A DNA stretch of 64,000 nt from NCBI GenBank assembly GCA_013398615.1, contig VZSR01003210.1, forward strand, positions 2,302,223-2,366,222, given 5' to 3'. The notes below the pieces were generated by a model that worked only from the letters and a program-made list of their open reading frames with translations, was not told the origin of the DNA and searched no databases. This stretch comes from Brachypodius melanocephalos (taxonomy: Eukaryota; Chordata; Aves; Passeriformes; Pycnonotidae). This document shows, one piece after another, positions 26,195 through 39,973 of the stretch. A program made the position numbers and the translations under genes. How positions within the stretch are numbered: position 1 is the first letter of the stretch; each line of letters opens with the position of its first letter.

Positions 26195-26260
26195 GCTGGG
26201 CCAGGAGTTGGACTTGGTGATCCTTGAGTGTTTCTTCCAACCCAGCTTATTTTGTAATTC
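26195..26260 (+). mobile_element. CR1 LINE 3' end fragment
   Basis: The words GGACTTGGTGATCCTTGAG, TTTCTTCCAACCCAGC and TTTTGTAATTC match, in order, the 3' end of avian CR1, where a GGACT.GATGATC block is followed by CTTCCAACC and a short ATTCT-type terminal repeat. Only the last 65 or so bases are present, as is usual for 5'-truncated CR1 insertions. Confidence 0.8.
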
Positions 26261-29200
26261 AACCCCTTAATTGTGTAGCAATATAAACAAGCCTTTTTCA
26301 ACACACTTATAGAACCCTAATAATAAAGAAGTTGAATTATTTTTAGTAATTTTTGAGCAATTCATTATGAGCTAGAAAATAAGCTTTAAAACCAACCTCA
26401 TTGGCCACTGTCAGTAAATTTGCCAACACAAAAAAAATAAATTAATCAAAAATTATCCCATATCAATTATCTGGGTAGCCTGGGTAAATATATAACTTCT
26501 TTCAATTTTAAGAACTGCTGCCCAGCTCTCTCACAAAAAATGCCAGTGGTTGCATGTGCAATAAATATTAATGGTTCATAAATTAAATAGCATTATTCTT
26601 CTTGACCATTTTGCAAGACCCCATGGAAAAGGTACAGGCAGTTTGTTGAGCAAGCTCTGATAGAAGAAAAATATGGCTTTGCTTTCACTTTTGAAAGTGC
26701 TTGTGGAAATTTATAGGGTATATCCACAGAAGGCAATTAAGGCAACATCTTAGAGAAAGCTATTATATGCCCCCAAATAACAAAGAGCAAGAAAAGGGAA
26801 GCATGATCCATGAAAACAATTTTATTTATAGAATTACATGTAAAAAATGTAAATACTTTCAGCCTAAACAATTTGTATAGGAGGAGCTTATGTGACATAG
26901 ATAACCCAGAATCCTCCCAACTAAGCTGCATTGCCTGTATTATAGCAGTACATTGCTACTAAGGCTTCATTTTTTGGTGATTAAAGCCAGGCAATCTGTC
27001 CTCTCAAATGCCACTTCCTAGAAAATATCAGCACAGACACAAGCCAGGCCAGAGTGACACACTGGGTGCCACCTGGCACGCTGGCATTACTACTGGGGGG
27101 AATTTCAGTGCTAGCCCAGTAGGCACCCAGTGGAGCTCTCCTGCTGGGGTCACAGGGATCTTTGCCCACCCCAGACAAGAAACACAAGAAAAGTCAAGTA
27201 GGAGGGTGAGAAAGATTGGTATCTGTTTCATAGCCTCACTGGACAGGCCTGGAAGGGTCCTAAAAACACAGAATGACTATGGATAGAGGGGAATGAAATG
27301 TCAGTGAAGACACACAAAAAGAGCGATGAAGCGCCTAAAAAAACAAGGCAAGAAATTAGTAACAGTAGCAGCATTTTAAATAAATAGGAGGGGAGTGGGA
27401 GTGTCCCCCTATGTAATTCCAAACAAGATGAAACCTGAGACAGGACTGTGATTGTGCAGACACAGAAATGCTGCTACACAGAATGTAGCAGCAAAGTAGG
27501 GCTGTCCTTGAATTAGGAAGGGAGAATGAGGGACACACTGGAACATTTGTAGGCTGGGCCATGGCAAAGACACTCAGTGGTCTTGTCTTCAGCGGCTGGG
27601 AAAAAAAAAAAAAAAACAGGTAAGAAAGCGACCTTCAGCAAGGAAATGGCATAGGACTGAATTTTGTTAACTGAATCACCACAGAGTTGTCCAAAATGCT
27701 ACAATCTTAGCTTGCATCTGCTAAGTGTGCAAAATACCCTGAGTCTGGGTTAATACATGAGATTTCCAGAGATGGCACGTAACAGGAAAAAATGTAAATG
27801 TAGTTAGATCTCCAGCAAAGGTGTGACACTGCTGAAGGTATTTCAGTTTAGAAATAAGGATGAACTGGAAAGAATCTACATTAAGATAGCAGAAAGCTGT
27901 TCATCAAGCTTTAGGGTGAATGAAGATGGGATGGAGTGAGGGAAACTGAGTGAAGACTGGCAGGTTTATTTTTAAGGTATAGGAGATGACAGATCATATT
28001 TTCTGTGATAAAACCTGGAAAATTATACTTGTTAAGAAAATGTGTAGGGAAGGAATTGCTGATGGAGGAGCCTGAGGGACTGGGGAGCATATAAAACATG
28101 CTAAAGTGGGCTTTTTAGTCACTCAAAAAATAAGCTTAGAGTTCCTAAAGTAAGAGAGGATGGATGTTTCTGATGATGCAGGTAGACTGTAACTTAGAAA
28201 CTCAATCAAGGAAAATGCTGTTTTCTGCAACTGTCTGTTGCCAGGAAGCACCAAACCAGGTCTCTGGGGAAGGACCAAGTCACCAGCAAATAAGTTTGAT
28301 GCAGACAGTTTATAAGCTGTCCATTCCTTATTTGAGATGGGACTTGAACTGGTCAGGAAGGCTGTGGTTTCAGTTAATACAGGGTAATACAGACAGGGAG
28401 ATACTGCTCTTTTCTCTCTCTCTAGTGTACACCTAATAGAGGATGGCACGTGTTTTTTCTCTCACCAATTCACTGCAGACAAGCTGAGCTGGGCATCAGC
28501 ACCCTGGGAATGTGTAAGGGAAGACATTTGCTCACCTTGGGCAAACTGAGGGGGTATTAGAAAACAGACAGAGAACTGATGGAGGTATAAAGATGAAGGA
28601 CACTTCATATCCAAACTGAACTCACAAGCACACACTCAACACTACCAGATACTTATGGAGAACAATGCATTTTCCCCAGTATTTGAAAGTTTTTGGGTTG
28701 CTCTGGGCACTGGAGTTCAAGCCCTCATCCTTTCCTGGCGGTTAATGAGAGGGTCTTGGCTGAGAATGTATCTGTGGAGATGCTAAGGAGCAGAAAGGTC
28801 CTTTGGAGGCAGTAATGTGAAACTAAAGGATACTCACACCTTCAGTTTTTACAAAGCTACTTCTTCTGCTCACCTAACTCCTTCATAGCATTTCAGAAAT
28901 ATGGAAGACTGGAAAAGATAGTGTCAGGTCTGATAAAGGAAAGTATTAAGTAACCCTAAATGTTAGTTATCTGGACTTTTAGCTTCAGGTTCTTGACAGT
29001 AAGTGTCAGAGTTCTCTTGGAGACTGGTTCTGCAGTTTTACCATGACCCCAAACTGAGTAGTGCTATTCTGGCATTTATTCCTTTATAAACAGAAGATTT
29101 CCTTTTGAATTCTCGACCTGGATCAAAACAGTCACACATTCGGCATCCAAAGATTCCCTGTAATTTTTTACAGTCAGCGGAAAATACAATCTCTAAGTTG

Positions 29201-32200
29201 AAAGTAAAGAACATAGAAGTGCAGAACACCTGCTTCCTACAACCTCAACAACAGTCTGGCTCTGAATTGCTGAGATGTGGCAATATTTAGTAATTTATAG
29301 AGCAACAAAGACAAAACAGTAGGAGGTTGCACTTTCATGACCAAAAAGCCAATAAAACAAAAGTGGAGGGGAACATGATTTGAATCAGACCAAGCGACAA
29401 AGATATTTCTGCTTCCTGCAGTAAATAAAACATGCTGTGTCAGCTGGAAAAAAACCCACTCCAGCAATGCTGCCCATCTTGAAAGAAAGGCAGTGCTGAG
29501 GGAAGGTCATCTGCTACAGCTCCAGCATGTTTGATGTGGAGTTTGTTTCCTCAGGAGGCAGTGAGGAGACAGGAGCTGCTCCCCACGACAGCCTTGTAGG
29601 CAGGTAGGGCAGAGCTTGAGACTGGACTAGAGAGAAACAAAACTCCGACCACCCATTTGTAAAACTACAAGAGTTACTTCCTTGTGTGGCAGCACCATAT
29701 TTCCAAGCACTGAAAAAGAAAATAATTAAATTTTCCTAATGTATCCACGTTACCCCTGTAATTTTACTGACTTTTTCTCTACACCTGCCCTGCAAAGGAA
29801 AGGAATTTTTTTTCTTTTTGCTACACTAAGCATTGTTGTTTTTACAAGTAGAAATGCTTCCATCCCACAGCCCAGGGAGAAGTGTTTGAAGTTAAGGGTG
29901 TTTGACCAATACGAAGAAGCTGGACAAGCCACAAAGGAAAGATTTCAAGAGCAGTCCATGAAATTTTAGCACAAAAAAACCCACATTAATATAGCAAACT
30001 CCCTATGGTTTCTTCTAGGCAACTTAAGGAGCTTAAGCAACATGGCCTGCTCATGCACATCAGCCAGAAAGGTGCTTATTTCTCACAGCCAAGGAATAAA
30101 ATATCAGAGAACAACAAGCTGGCATCTTAAACTGCCCAGTCTTTCCTATAGCCAGGACCTTACCACTCTGAATATGAAATGTATTGATCAAACTATCAAA
30201 GGGTTCACCAGACTATGCAGGCAGTGGGAAACAAACAAGCAAACAGATAATGAGATAATAAATTTCCTGAAGCTCTGAGAAAAGTAGGTATTGTTTGCAT
30301 AGTAATTACCCTGGTTCAATTACAGTGTGAATAGTCTTCAAAGAAAAGTTGGTCTCCTTCCTCTGAGGGCAAAAATGAATAAGAAACTATGATTACTTTC
30401 CCTACTTATTTCCATGAGAGTTGAAGTATTTCCTGTAGGGGCTGAAAAAGACAGTACTTATCATGAAAACAAGATATTTATTTTCAAGAGACATAGGAAA
30501 TTCTACACTACACCTCTAAAACCTTCTGTTCATTGCTCCTTATGTTCAATAATTTTTATCCAAAAGCAGTGCTTCTTCTTAGACTATCAACTGCTCTCCA
30601 GTCACATTTTATCCATCAGGCATGTTAATATAAACTGGCAGTCATTCTGCTGATGTCCATGTTCTAAAAGCAGTCTTGATTAGTTTTCCATACTATCTTA
30701 GAGTAGTTTCATAGATTACACTGAGAGTCCCCATTTACACAGTGAGAATAAATCCCTAAGATCATAACACTATGCATTTTGAAACCTGCAGATGACTTTC
30801 CCCAAGAAATTGCACAAATAAATCACTTGAAAGCAATAACAGTGTGAGAAAATTATACTGCTCCAGACAATGTGCAATCAGCCAACGCACACGGTATATA
30901 TTCCTTTGCCTTTATCACACCTGACAAGCCTATGGTTAGAGACTGACAACGGAGACTGCCTGTTCATCAGGAACAGGGTAGAACTTACAGAAATACCTCT
31001 TGAAAGAAAGCACTCCAGATCGAGTGCCAAATCTCCATGTCAGCTCCAGACCGGTAATAATTTGTGCTCTATCTTCCTATAAAGCAACCTTTTGTTACAA
31101 GAATATTCAAAGGGCTTTTGGAGCTGAGTGTAAATGCTTCAGCTACAGTACTTCTGTTAAAATGACACAGTGCAGCTATGAGGAGAACAAGCACAGATGA
31201 TTCAGGATATGGCAAAGCAAGTGGAAGTTGCCTCTTGCCTCTAAATCACCATGTTAAAAATTGTTTAGGTCAACTCAATGGCTGCCTAGCAAAATTTGCT
31301 GCTGAAATTGTCCACTTTCTGATCCACAGGAGTCAGATTCTGAACACAAGCATGTTGACATGGATTGAGAAAATATTAACTACATCAACGAAAGTATTGT
31401 AAGGTTTTTACTGAACCCAGGATACAAGAAATCACTGTCAGTGGCACAAACCCACGATTTTTACTATTGCTGCCAGCTGTGGAACTAAAGATTCAGCAGC
31501 TCAGCAGAGAGGCCAGGGCCTATGCTGCACCTTCATAGTCATTGCAGCAATACCTCCCAGGTGTTATCTATAATGTTATCTATAACCACAGAGGACACAC
31601 ACTGGAGTGTGCATTATAGTTATGACCTTTGCTGGTAACAACCTTCCCAACAGGGGATGAAAAGTGCATCTCTGCTGCTTAGGATGTTCTGTTCTTGCAT
31701 CTTTCAGAGCATGTAGGAAGGTCTGCCTTCACATGCCCATGCTGCCATGTGTGGAGACCTTCTGAATCTAAGTCCTTCTACAGAAAGGCAAAAGGGCTTT
31801 TATGTGGCAACACCACGTGTGGGAGCACAATTGGGATTTGCCCTTTTGCCATGCCAGCAGCACTGGCAAGCAGGAAAGGACACATAGCTCCACCAGCTTT
31901 GCAGGCTACCATAAGGGCTTTCTGTAACAAATCTTTTCCTGTGCTGATCTGACAATGACCAGCAAGCTGTGCTTCATCAAATTTGAACAGGAGATGTCAA
32001 GAGAAGAATAAATATTCATGTTTTGGGTCAAATACAGAGAAGTCACCACACCAGGAACAGTACAGGGGAACACGGTAGCCTGCCAATTAGGGGCATTACA
32101 TACTAGGCAAACCATAGGATCATTAAAAAAGGCTCAAACCCCAACTATTTGCAGACATACTGCAGAGAAGGTTGGATGGCACTTGCAGGCAGCAGTAGCA

Positions 32201-32466
32201 ACAGCCTCTGCAGTTGTAACTGGGAGCAGAAGGAAGAAAGCACCCTGGGGTATACAGCATTGCCCACCACCATGGTCCCTCTGAGCAGCTGCTCCAAAGC
32301 TGTGGCTACTGACACTGATGGACAGCAAAGCAGGAAATTACTCACCTCAGGACCTGAGCTTTTCACCTGCATGAAAAGCATCCACAGAGAATCACCTTAT
32401 ACAGCTGGAATTGGAATTGATTAACTTATCAACACTACAGAGAAGAAGGTGAAAAACCCCACTTTT

Positions 32467-32502
32467 CTGTGATCTGGTGATCACAGAGTAAGTTAGCTTA
32501 CT
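32467..32502. repeat. Two abutting perfect hairpins
   Basis: First hairpin: arms CTGTGATC (32467-32474) and GATCACAG (32479-32486) with a 4-base loop. The second starts on the next base: arms AGTAAG (32487-32492) and CTTACT (32497-32502), again with a 4-base loop. They are short, and no function can be assigned. Confidence 0.6.
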
Positions 32503-34572
32503 AACTAGGGCTCTTCTGTAGCAGTCAATATTTTTGTAAACTACATGTTATTCATGCACAAGTACAATATGGATTTAGAGTGGCTGAGAAGAAAGGGAGA
32601 TAACAGAACAACACCTATGCCTGGACAGTCCTGGGATTTGAAGAAGTTCCAAAGCCTCTCCATCAGGTGACAATTTCTTTGTCTGTGGCAGCCCTGAAAA
32701 AGGATAGGTGTCACACAGACACCATGAATTGTGCTCTCAAGGAGAAGGGTTGCTAACATCACTGGTAGGTGAGGAGAGACTTGAAAAATATTACATCCTG
32801 CCTCATGTGTTGGCAGTTGTTATTACAGCTTCCCAATATGTCATTCCATTTCCATAAGCATGAATTACATGAGGTTTGTTTTGAGAAGAAATTTTCTGGC
32901 ATGCTTCAAAAGAAGAAAATTCAGAAAGAATTGTTTTTTAAAGGACTTAATAGTGTCTGTAAACTGTTCCATGCACAGCCTGATGGAAAAATACAAATAA
33001 CTTATCAACTCTTAAATCGCATGCCATTTGATGCACCAGTACCAAGTTAAAAATTAATAATCCCACACCTAAATAAACAAACTTTTCCACTTTATGTTGA
33101 CGGTCAATTACCGAGAGTTGTGTGTATTGAGACGAGAAGAGTATAACAGACATTTGCATGAAAAAAAAAATCTATTTTTGTAGTTGTATCAAGTTTTCAA
33201 ATTGTCACACGGACAATGTGTTCTGTATTCCTGAGCCATGCTGTATTATGCCAGGAGAGGATGGTACATCCCTACTTCAGTAAACTGTGGAGGAGTAGAC
33301 TTAGTGGGATGAAAAAAAGAAAAAAAAAGAGAGAATTGATGAAAACAGTCCGTTCTCATCTGGATTTGTGGGTTGGCTCCAGATTATTTTGGTAATTCAC
33401 TTGCACAGTATATTGCTGCAGTGTGCAAAAATAGAAATCTAATCAGAGTACTGAACTCACCACAGCTTAAAGCCCACGTAACCACCCTGCACCCACAAAG
33501 GGTGGAAATACAGGAAAGGAACTACCACTTCCTTCATAGCAGTCATGGAAAAATGAGGCACTGGGGCACTGCAGCCCCCATGCACCTATTTTTGTGTCAT
33601 TGTCATTGAAATTCTTTGCACAATTGGGCCTAAATTGCTTTACAAGGTCACAGTGGGCACCATGGGTTGCTGCTGTCTCTTCTCAGACTTCTCCTCTGTG
33701 AGCCTATAGACAAGGAAATGGATTTTAAGGCAAATATGAGACCTTCTGACACCTACATTCATGTAAGGGGCCTCCTCAGCTGAACCAGTCAGAAAGAATT
33801 TATCTAGCAAGTGATACCAAGTCCTGCTGTGATTTTTTTTTTTGGGGGGGGGCGGCATTTGAAGCTTATAACAATTGGATTCAATTTAATACAAGTATTT
33901 CTAAGCGTGGATATGTGGCATTTCTTTCAAAGTCATTTTCTTCTATTATTATTTGACTAACTTCTTATGTACGTGACTAAGTCTCTGCGTCAACACAAGA
34001 CTAAACCTTACCAGAAAAGGACTGTACCAGAACTAGGCCTTTCATATCAAATGCATCTTTGACAGACTCAAATAAATGAGGACTGATAGTTTAACATGAA
34101 ATTAAGCACACTTGTCAGCTGCTGTTTTTCAAATAAGCCATCTAGTATGCTCACTCTTGGAAAAGGAGAGATAGGGTGTCAGAGAAATCAAGTGTATCCC
34201 AATGGCTTGGGTTTGAACACACAAAAAAATGAAATTGGGTAATCTGATTCTTTCTATATAGAGATTCAAGAAAGCAGCAGTGAAAATTATTAAAGGCTTG
34301 TTTGGGGAAATTTCTGCAACCAGACTACATAGAAGACAGCTCAAACCACTGAAAATTATTAATGTAACAAAAATGAGTGCATTCAGTTAACAATAAAATT
34401 TTATAACTACACTGCCATGGCTGCTCCCAGCAGCTCCAGTCTCACCAAGAGGGTTCTTCTTGCTTCCCACTGACTCAAACATGGTTACTCAGATGAATTT
34501 ATCTATTTATCTATCCTAAGTTCATATAAATTTGGAACAAAGAGCAAACAAAAAAGTGAACACAGAAACCCA

Positions 34573-34595
34573 CCTGTGATCTGCAGGATCACAGG
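34573..34595. repeat. Perfect 9-bp hairpin
   Basis: Arms CCTGTGATC (34573-34581) and GATCACAGG (34587-34595) with a 5-base loop. The stem sequence is the same as that of the hairpin at 32467-32486, about 2.1 kb away. Confidence 0.6.
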
Positions 34596-37500
34596 ATCAG
34601 ATCAGAGCCCGAGGGTGTCACACAGCAGAGCATCTCTGTGCCCAGGCTCCCCCAGAGCCACTCTCAGTAAGAGTACTGCATTAAATGTCATGGCTTCTGA
34701 GAGGGGTGCCAGTCGTGGAACAGAAAACATCACTCATGCCTGGCTGCAGGCTTCCTTCTGTTCCAGGCACCTCACCCCATGCAGTGTGTACACAGAAATG
34801 CATGGTATGAGAAGGAAAACCCTGCATAACAACAGAGTGGCTGGGTGGTAAGAGCTGAACAACTGGCCATGAAAACAAAGACAGAAAAAAGCCAGGACTG
34901 TACTGGAGTTAATTCTTATCATACAGTCACATCAGTCAACTGCAAATACTGTTACAGATCTCTAATAAAATATTAATGGTTCTTGTATATTACTTCCACA
35001 AAGTACTGTAGTAAAAAATTAACGCTGCTCACATATTTCCACATTTTATCTTTTGTTACTGCTGAAACCTACGTCCGAGAAAGCCAGTTTACTGTAGTAT
35101 TTTTTTTTCCAGCTGTATTTTTCTTTTAAACCTTAGAGGATAATTAAAATTCTTTGCACAGGACAATGGTAAATAAGATTTGGGTATGCATTTCAAATGT
35201 AGCATACTAATGGCATTTTTGGACTCTGTATTAAACCATTTCTCTTCTCTGCAAGCAGTAGAGTAAATGGACAAAATCTCTGAAATGCACATCTCCATTT
35301 ACAAGTCTCATACCTTCACTCTGATCTCATCTAGCCACATCTCTGGTATCCTGGTATTGTAAATACAGTATTAGCTTTTTTGATACTTCACACAACAATC
35401 CAATAATCTCATTAACTGCAAATACTGTAGGAATGCAGAAGCCTGCTGATACTCATCAAACCACTGCACCCTTCACCAGGGCCAGTTGTCAGCAATAAGC
35501 AGCCAAACACACATTGCTCCATTTGATTTACTTTACCACTTGATTTTACAGTTTCTGTTTAGCACTGGACTGACAGAAGTGAGTGTTTTAGCATTCCATG
35601 AGAGGACCACTTGGTTCAACACACTGAAGCTTTTTGTACCTAACCTTTGGGTAATCTCATCTCCCCCATGAGCTTCTAACATTTACATTTGTTCTGAGGA
35701 GCTGCAGTTTACCGTACTCCAAACAGAAGATCATGACTGGGTATTTCTATTATCTGAGACTCTTTCTGTCTACTTTTCTTCTTCCTTCTACATAACATTA
35801 TCACAAACTACTGCTCGTGCTTCCCATCTCCCCTCCACTATTTCACCCTGTATCTACTGGACAACTACGAATTGTGCTTCCTGGTGGAGACAAATCCAGT
35901 TCTGATTCAGCTTTGAGTTCAGCTAAATCCCAGCCCTCTGTTCAACCCACCAAGGGTCAAACAGCCAGGCCTATGCTATGGCTTATAAACCCTGCCCTAG
36001 TGTGCAAGAAGTCCTACTAGTCTTGCACAATAGACACTACTTAACTTTTTTTTACTCTAGGAAGTCCTTTTGGCTAAACAAGGATAACAAACTAGTTTCT
36101 GATCTCCAGTTTTCACAACTAGTAGAAAGCATAAAAGATTAAGGATTATGAAGTGTGGGTGTATTTATTTTCAGAAAATCGCATAGATAGAACTGAACTT
36201 TCTTCTTCTCAGAGACATTCACCAAAATCCCCTTTAATTTTCTGCTGTACTTCCCAGATAAACATTCGGTACTTCTTGGTCTTAGCTCATGAAATCAAGA
36301 TATATCAGAAAATTGTTACCCCTTAAATGCTAACTTACACATTTTCTTTCTTCAGTAGCTTCTGACTAGAGCAGGTACTCCTCACATGGGTTGGTGTTTG
36401 GGGGCTTCACAAGGATGAAATCTTTATTATGAACTTCTGTTAGTTTTTACTATTGACCCTGATGTTTCTGTGGCAGTGGAAAGGCTGCCACTTGAGGGCC
36501 AGCCTCCAGAAAACCTGAGCTTATTTGCAGCAGCAGGAGCTGAATGTGCCACCTGACTCTTATTTTGGGTATGTAAGGAGGCTCCTTTTGGGCACCAGAA
36601 GCACCATCAGCATCACAGCAACCATCACAGCCCGAGGGCAGGTGCAGACCTGATGGGGCTGGCATTAGTGCTGGCTCGGCTCCCTAAAGCTAGTGCCAAG
36701 AAGGCAGCTGGAAGCTGTGAAGTTTAGTCAGAAATTCTGATAGAAGTTGCCAGAAAGATAACTAAAAGCTGTTGAGGCTTTTCTTACACCAGGGACTCAA
36801 AAGCTGCTCTTACAGAAAGCTGAGGAGTGAGGCCAGCAATTCAGGGAGCTGGAGAATTTGATAATAAGCCAGTCAAGTTATTGTGATTGCAATGAGGTTA
36901 CGACCAGTTCTAGGTCATCTCAGTTGTACAGGATGTCTTGCCTGGAAGATCATGTTTAGAAGCAGCTGTTAACTCTTTTGGAGAAGATTTCTACAGCAAG
37001 CCAGCAAAGTTTGTGATACAGTACTAACAAATCTCACTCATATAAAAATCCAATTGGAGAAATAAATGCACAACACTGCACCTCTGGGGGTTCCTCCACT
37101 CCACTGCCGACAATGCTGCACATCCCAGGCCGCCCACAAGCTGTTTCAGGGACAGCAAACCCCACACACCCCTTTCTGCAGCAACTCAGCATTTCTTTTT
37201 GACCCCAAAACAATGACATTACTCTTGAAGATATCCAGCTCTCCAGAAGCACTTAAAAGACAGCCACACCACAAACAAAAAATCTTCCACGCTTCCTAAA
37301 TCACAGTTTCTCCCATTTGTAAACCAGCCTTACTCATCATCTAGCTAGAGCACATCTTGATGGGGATAATCCATTTAACTACAAAATATGGGTACATACT
37401 TCCAATTTTTTCATCCTCATAGAAAAACCTTCTCATTTAACCCTCTTCACAGCTTATCCTTCTGACAACATAGCCACACAGAAGGAGCAAAAAAGACAGG

Positions 37501-38405
37501 AAATAATTAAAACATAGGCAGAAATAACTTTTAAGAACCAAATGCTTTTGTTTCAGAAATTTCACATTATCATTATCATTCAGTTACTGCTTGACATCCT
37601 GCACACCTCCTCTTCCACACCAGTGTGAGCAGCAGTAAGGGTACAGGTCTCAGAGGTATTGCACACAGGGCTGCTTTGGAGCTGTCATTCCTGATTAAAA
37701 TCTGCATGTGGATCCCACTCCAGCAAGGCTGGATCTCTCTCCAGGACTGCCATCAGTCTGCATAAGACCTCTCCATAAAAGAAAAAGGAATAAAATTAAA
37801 TGCTGCAGCTCTTTTTGTTCATCTGGCTCAGCAATGAATATTTAAATACAAAATATTTGTCATCACTTCAAGTGAGCACTGCCTCAAGCCAATGAGTTAG
37901 TATCCTGCAAAGCAAGACATATATTTGCAATTGTTGCCATCCAATATTTTGCATTGATATGAACAAGATTTAAGGGCTACGCTCTGCATCTATTACCTAT
38001 TTAAATTACTCTTCCAATATGTGAATATTAAACACTCCAAGAGGCAGATGAATGTCTGTACAAAACTACAGTAGGAAAAGTAAGATTAAAAATAACACTG
38101 TTCTAACAAAATGTTTATAGGAAATAAGTAGCATCCTGACTCCAGTGATGTTTCACTCTTTTCTGCCAATCCCAAAATTGGATGACATTGTTCCAAACTT
38201 GTTACGCCAATAAATAAAAATTTCCATTTTTAATACTGTCCCATTTGAATTTTGATTTATAAGACCTAAATTTTGCACGTGAAAACATTTTTAAGAAAAT
38301 CCTAGAAATCCTCTGACATAAACAGCAATAGCAAAATAAAAAGGCAACATCGAACTACTTTAGATAACTTTTCTTCCTGTAAGAAGTGTCCTGCAAACCA
38401 GGTAT

Positions 38406-38680
38406 TGTGATGGCCAACAGCTGGCCTGAACACTTCACAATAATAATTAATCCCCATTTTATAACTGAAAAATAACTGATTATATAACTTAACCAGTGTG
38501 GACCGTTGAAGAGCAGGCCTAGATCATTGGCTGACCAGATGGCAACTGGTTAAATCAATGAAGATTGAACACACAGATCTTCAGGTCTATATAAGAAAGA
38601 GAGCACTCAATAAAAGTCGGCTGTTGTGCATGAACATTGGTGCGTACCATCGCATTCCTGCCTCCAAAATCAAAGCGACA
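38406..38680 (+). mobile_element. LTR fragment of an endogenous retrovirus, plus orientation
   Basis: CTATATAAG (TATA box, 38587-38595) is followed about 20 bases later by CAATAAAA (38608-38615) and then a CpG-bearing stretch (GTCGG, GGTGCGTACC, ATCGC, AAAGCGACA). This U3-R-U5 order is that of a retroviral LTR. The 5' limit at TGTGATGG and the 3' limit at GCGACA are guesses from the TG...CA rule. I found no clean target-site duplication and no internal viral gene, so a degraded solo LTR is most likely. Confidence 0.5.
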
Positions 38681-39605
38681 ACCAGATACTCTTCTGTGTT
38701 TATTTTCAAATCTTTCTTCTATCTTTCAAACTTAAAAAGAAAGATTCAACATCTTGAGCATGACTCCAAGTGCCATGTAGAATTATTGCCCTGGGGAGTA
38801 AGGACTTGCCCCTTAAATCTCAGGGGTTTTTTTTAATCTTATGCCCAGGACACGGCCAATTTTCTATAGATTACTTCTAAAGCTGAGTGCTCGGACAAGT
38901 GCCATCATTAGGACACTGCAGTATTGTTCAGTTCATTCTGTGCTTGAGAGCCTAGCATCACGAAAAGCTTCCTGAGAAATTCTGAAGGAAAAAACCCTTC
39001 TATTTTGATTTTTAAAATACTATTGTCAGGTTCAATTAACACTGTCTCAATCATTCCTTTTATACCTGGTAATTTAGTCACTGACATAACTGCAAACCAG
39101 TTTGTAATTGTCCCTCGTTTTCCTCGTTCCCTTATTCTGCTTCCAGGAGGCAGACATCCAGCTGTAGCTGTGCCACCTCCTCCCTAGCATGACACCACGT
39201 TTCTTGTTGCAACTCTAGGGAGTCATTTGGCAGTAGAGGAACAGCCAGCCCAAAGAGGACAAGTCCAGCTCTCCCTGCCAAGAGACATTGGAAGGACACT
39301 GTGCTGCCATGGTTGGCACAACACACACAAAGGAGGAAAAACAACCCAAAACCACAGTACTATTTGGGCTTCCCCGGAAGACAGGGAAGAGGTTCAAATG
39401 ATGCAAAGTTAATTGTGCAAGGGTGTGTATACAAAGGGTCAGCATACACAAGAGAATGACTGTCCCTTGCTACAAGCCCTGAGTACGGATGTCCTTCATA
39501 GGAATGAAGGTGGGAGGGAAAAGCCATCAACCAGGCTCCTCAGCTCTTGTGGTGCTGGCTGGTGTCTCTGCCTGGGTCTAGCTGTGGGGTGCACCAATAG
39601 ATCCT
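38681..39605 (-). other. Sequence between two LTR remnants (no gene seen)
   Basis: About 0.9 kb without recognisable coding or retroviral internal sequence. Small ORFs on both strands near 39130-39450 and 39413-39622 overlap each other and are not supported. Because the flanking LTRs are of different type and orientation, this is probably not a provirus interior. Confidence 0.4.
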
Positions 39606-39973
39606 TGTCAGCAGAGGGTTAAGGGCTGAGACGTTCCCACCAGCGTGAGTCACTAACGTCAACGATCAAGAAACGGGAACGACGAAAAAAGCTCGAAAAG
39701 CAAAGACTTTAACAGCAAGACAAAGAAATAAGCCATACATACACAGCCCCTTCAAAGACCTGAAACTGAGGAAAACATGACATTATATAGAAATCATCTA
39801 AGCATAGGGAACCAATGAGCAATGAGAACTGGAAACATTACCATATATGGAGTATGCTACCAACCAATCATAACCCAGAGTTCAGAACCTTGCCTTATAA
39901 GGAATTGCCTTATTAGCATATCTATACCCACAGTCCTTTTCTCCTTGCCAACTAGATGTTTCCTTTCTTAGCA
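39606..39973 (-). mobile_element. Solo LTR of an endogenous retrovirus, minus orientation
   Basis: A 368-bp block bounded by TG and CA on either strand reading (minus strand TGCTAAGAAAGG ... CTCTGCTGACA). In minus orientation it has two CCAAT boxes (39862-39868 and 39811-39816), the CCATATATGG word at 39841-39850, and a CTATATAATG TATA box (39781-39790) with about 180 bases following it. The right half is CpG-bearing (ACGTC, CGATC, ACGGG, ACGACG). Flanking bases tcct and tccc could be an imperfect 4-bp target duplication. No canonical AATAAA is seen. No internal genes adjoin it. Confidence 0.62.

Larger units (their letters stand above)
26261..38405 (-). other. Giant intron, 26.3-38.4 kb (no gene seen)
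   Basis: Intronic-type sequence without a supportable gene. Noted inside: an A16 run at 27601-27616, a plus-strand exon-like interval at 28426-28513, two abutting hairpins at 32467-32502, a related hairpin at 34573-34595, and a T/G homopolymer junction at about 33834-33851. ORFs of 60-110 codons occur on both strands but overlap each other and show no consistent coding signal. Confidence 0.4.

Noticed and set aside
31695..31952. Plus-strand ORF with a CPCC-type cysteine pair after a TTTCAG acceptor
   Set aside because: Looks superficially like a zinc-finger stub but lacks spaced His/Cys ligands and a donor; likely chance.
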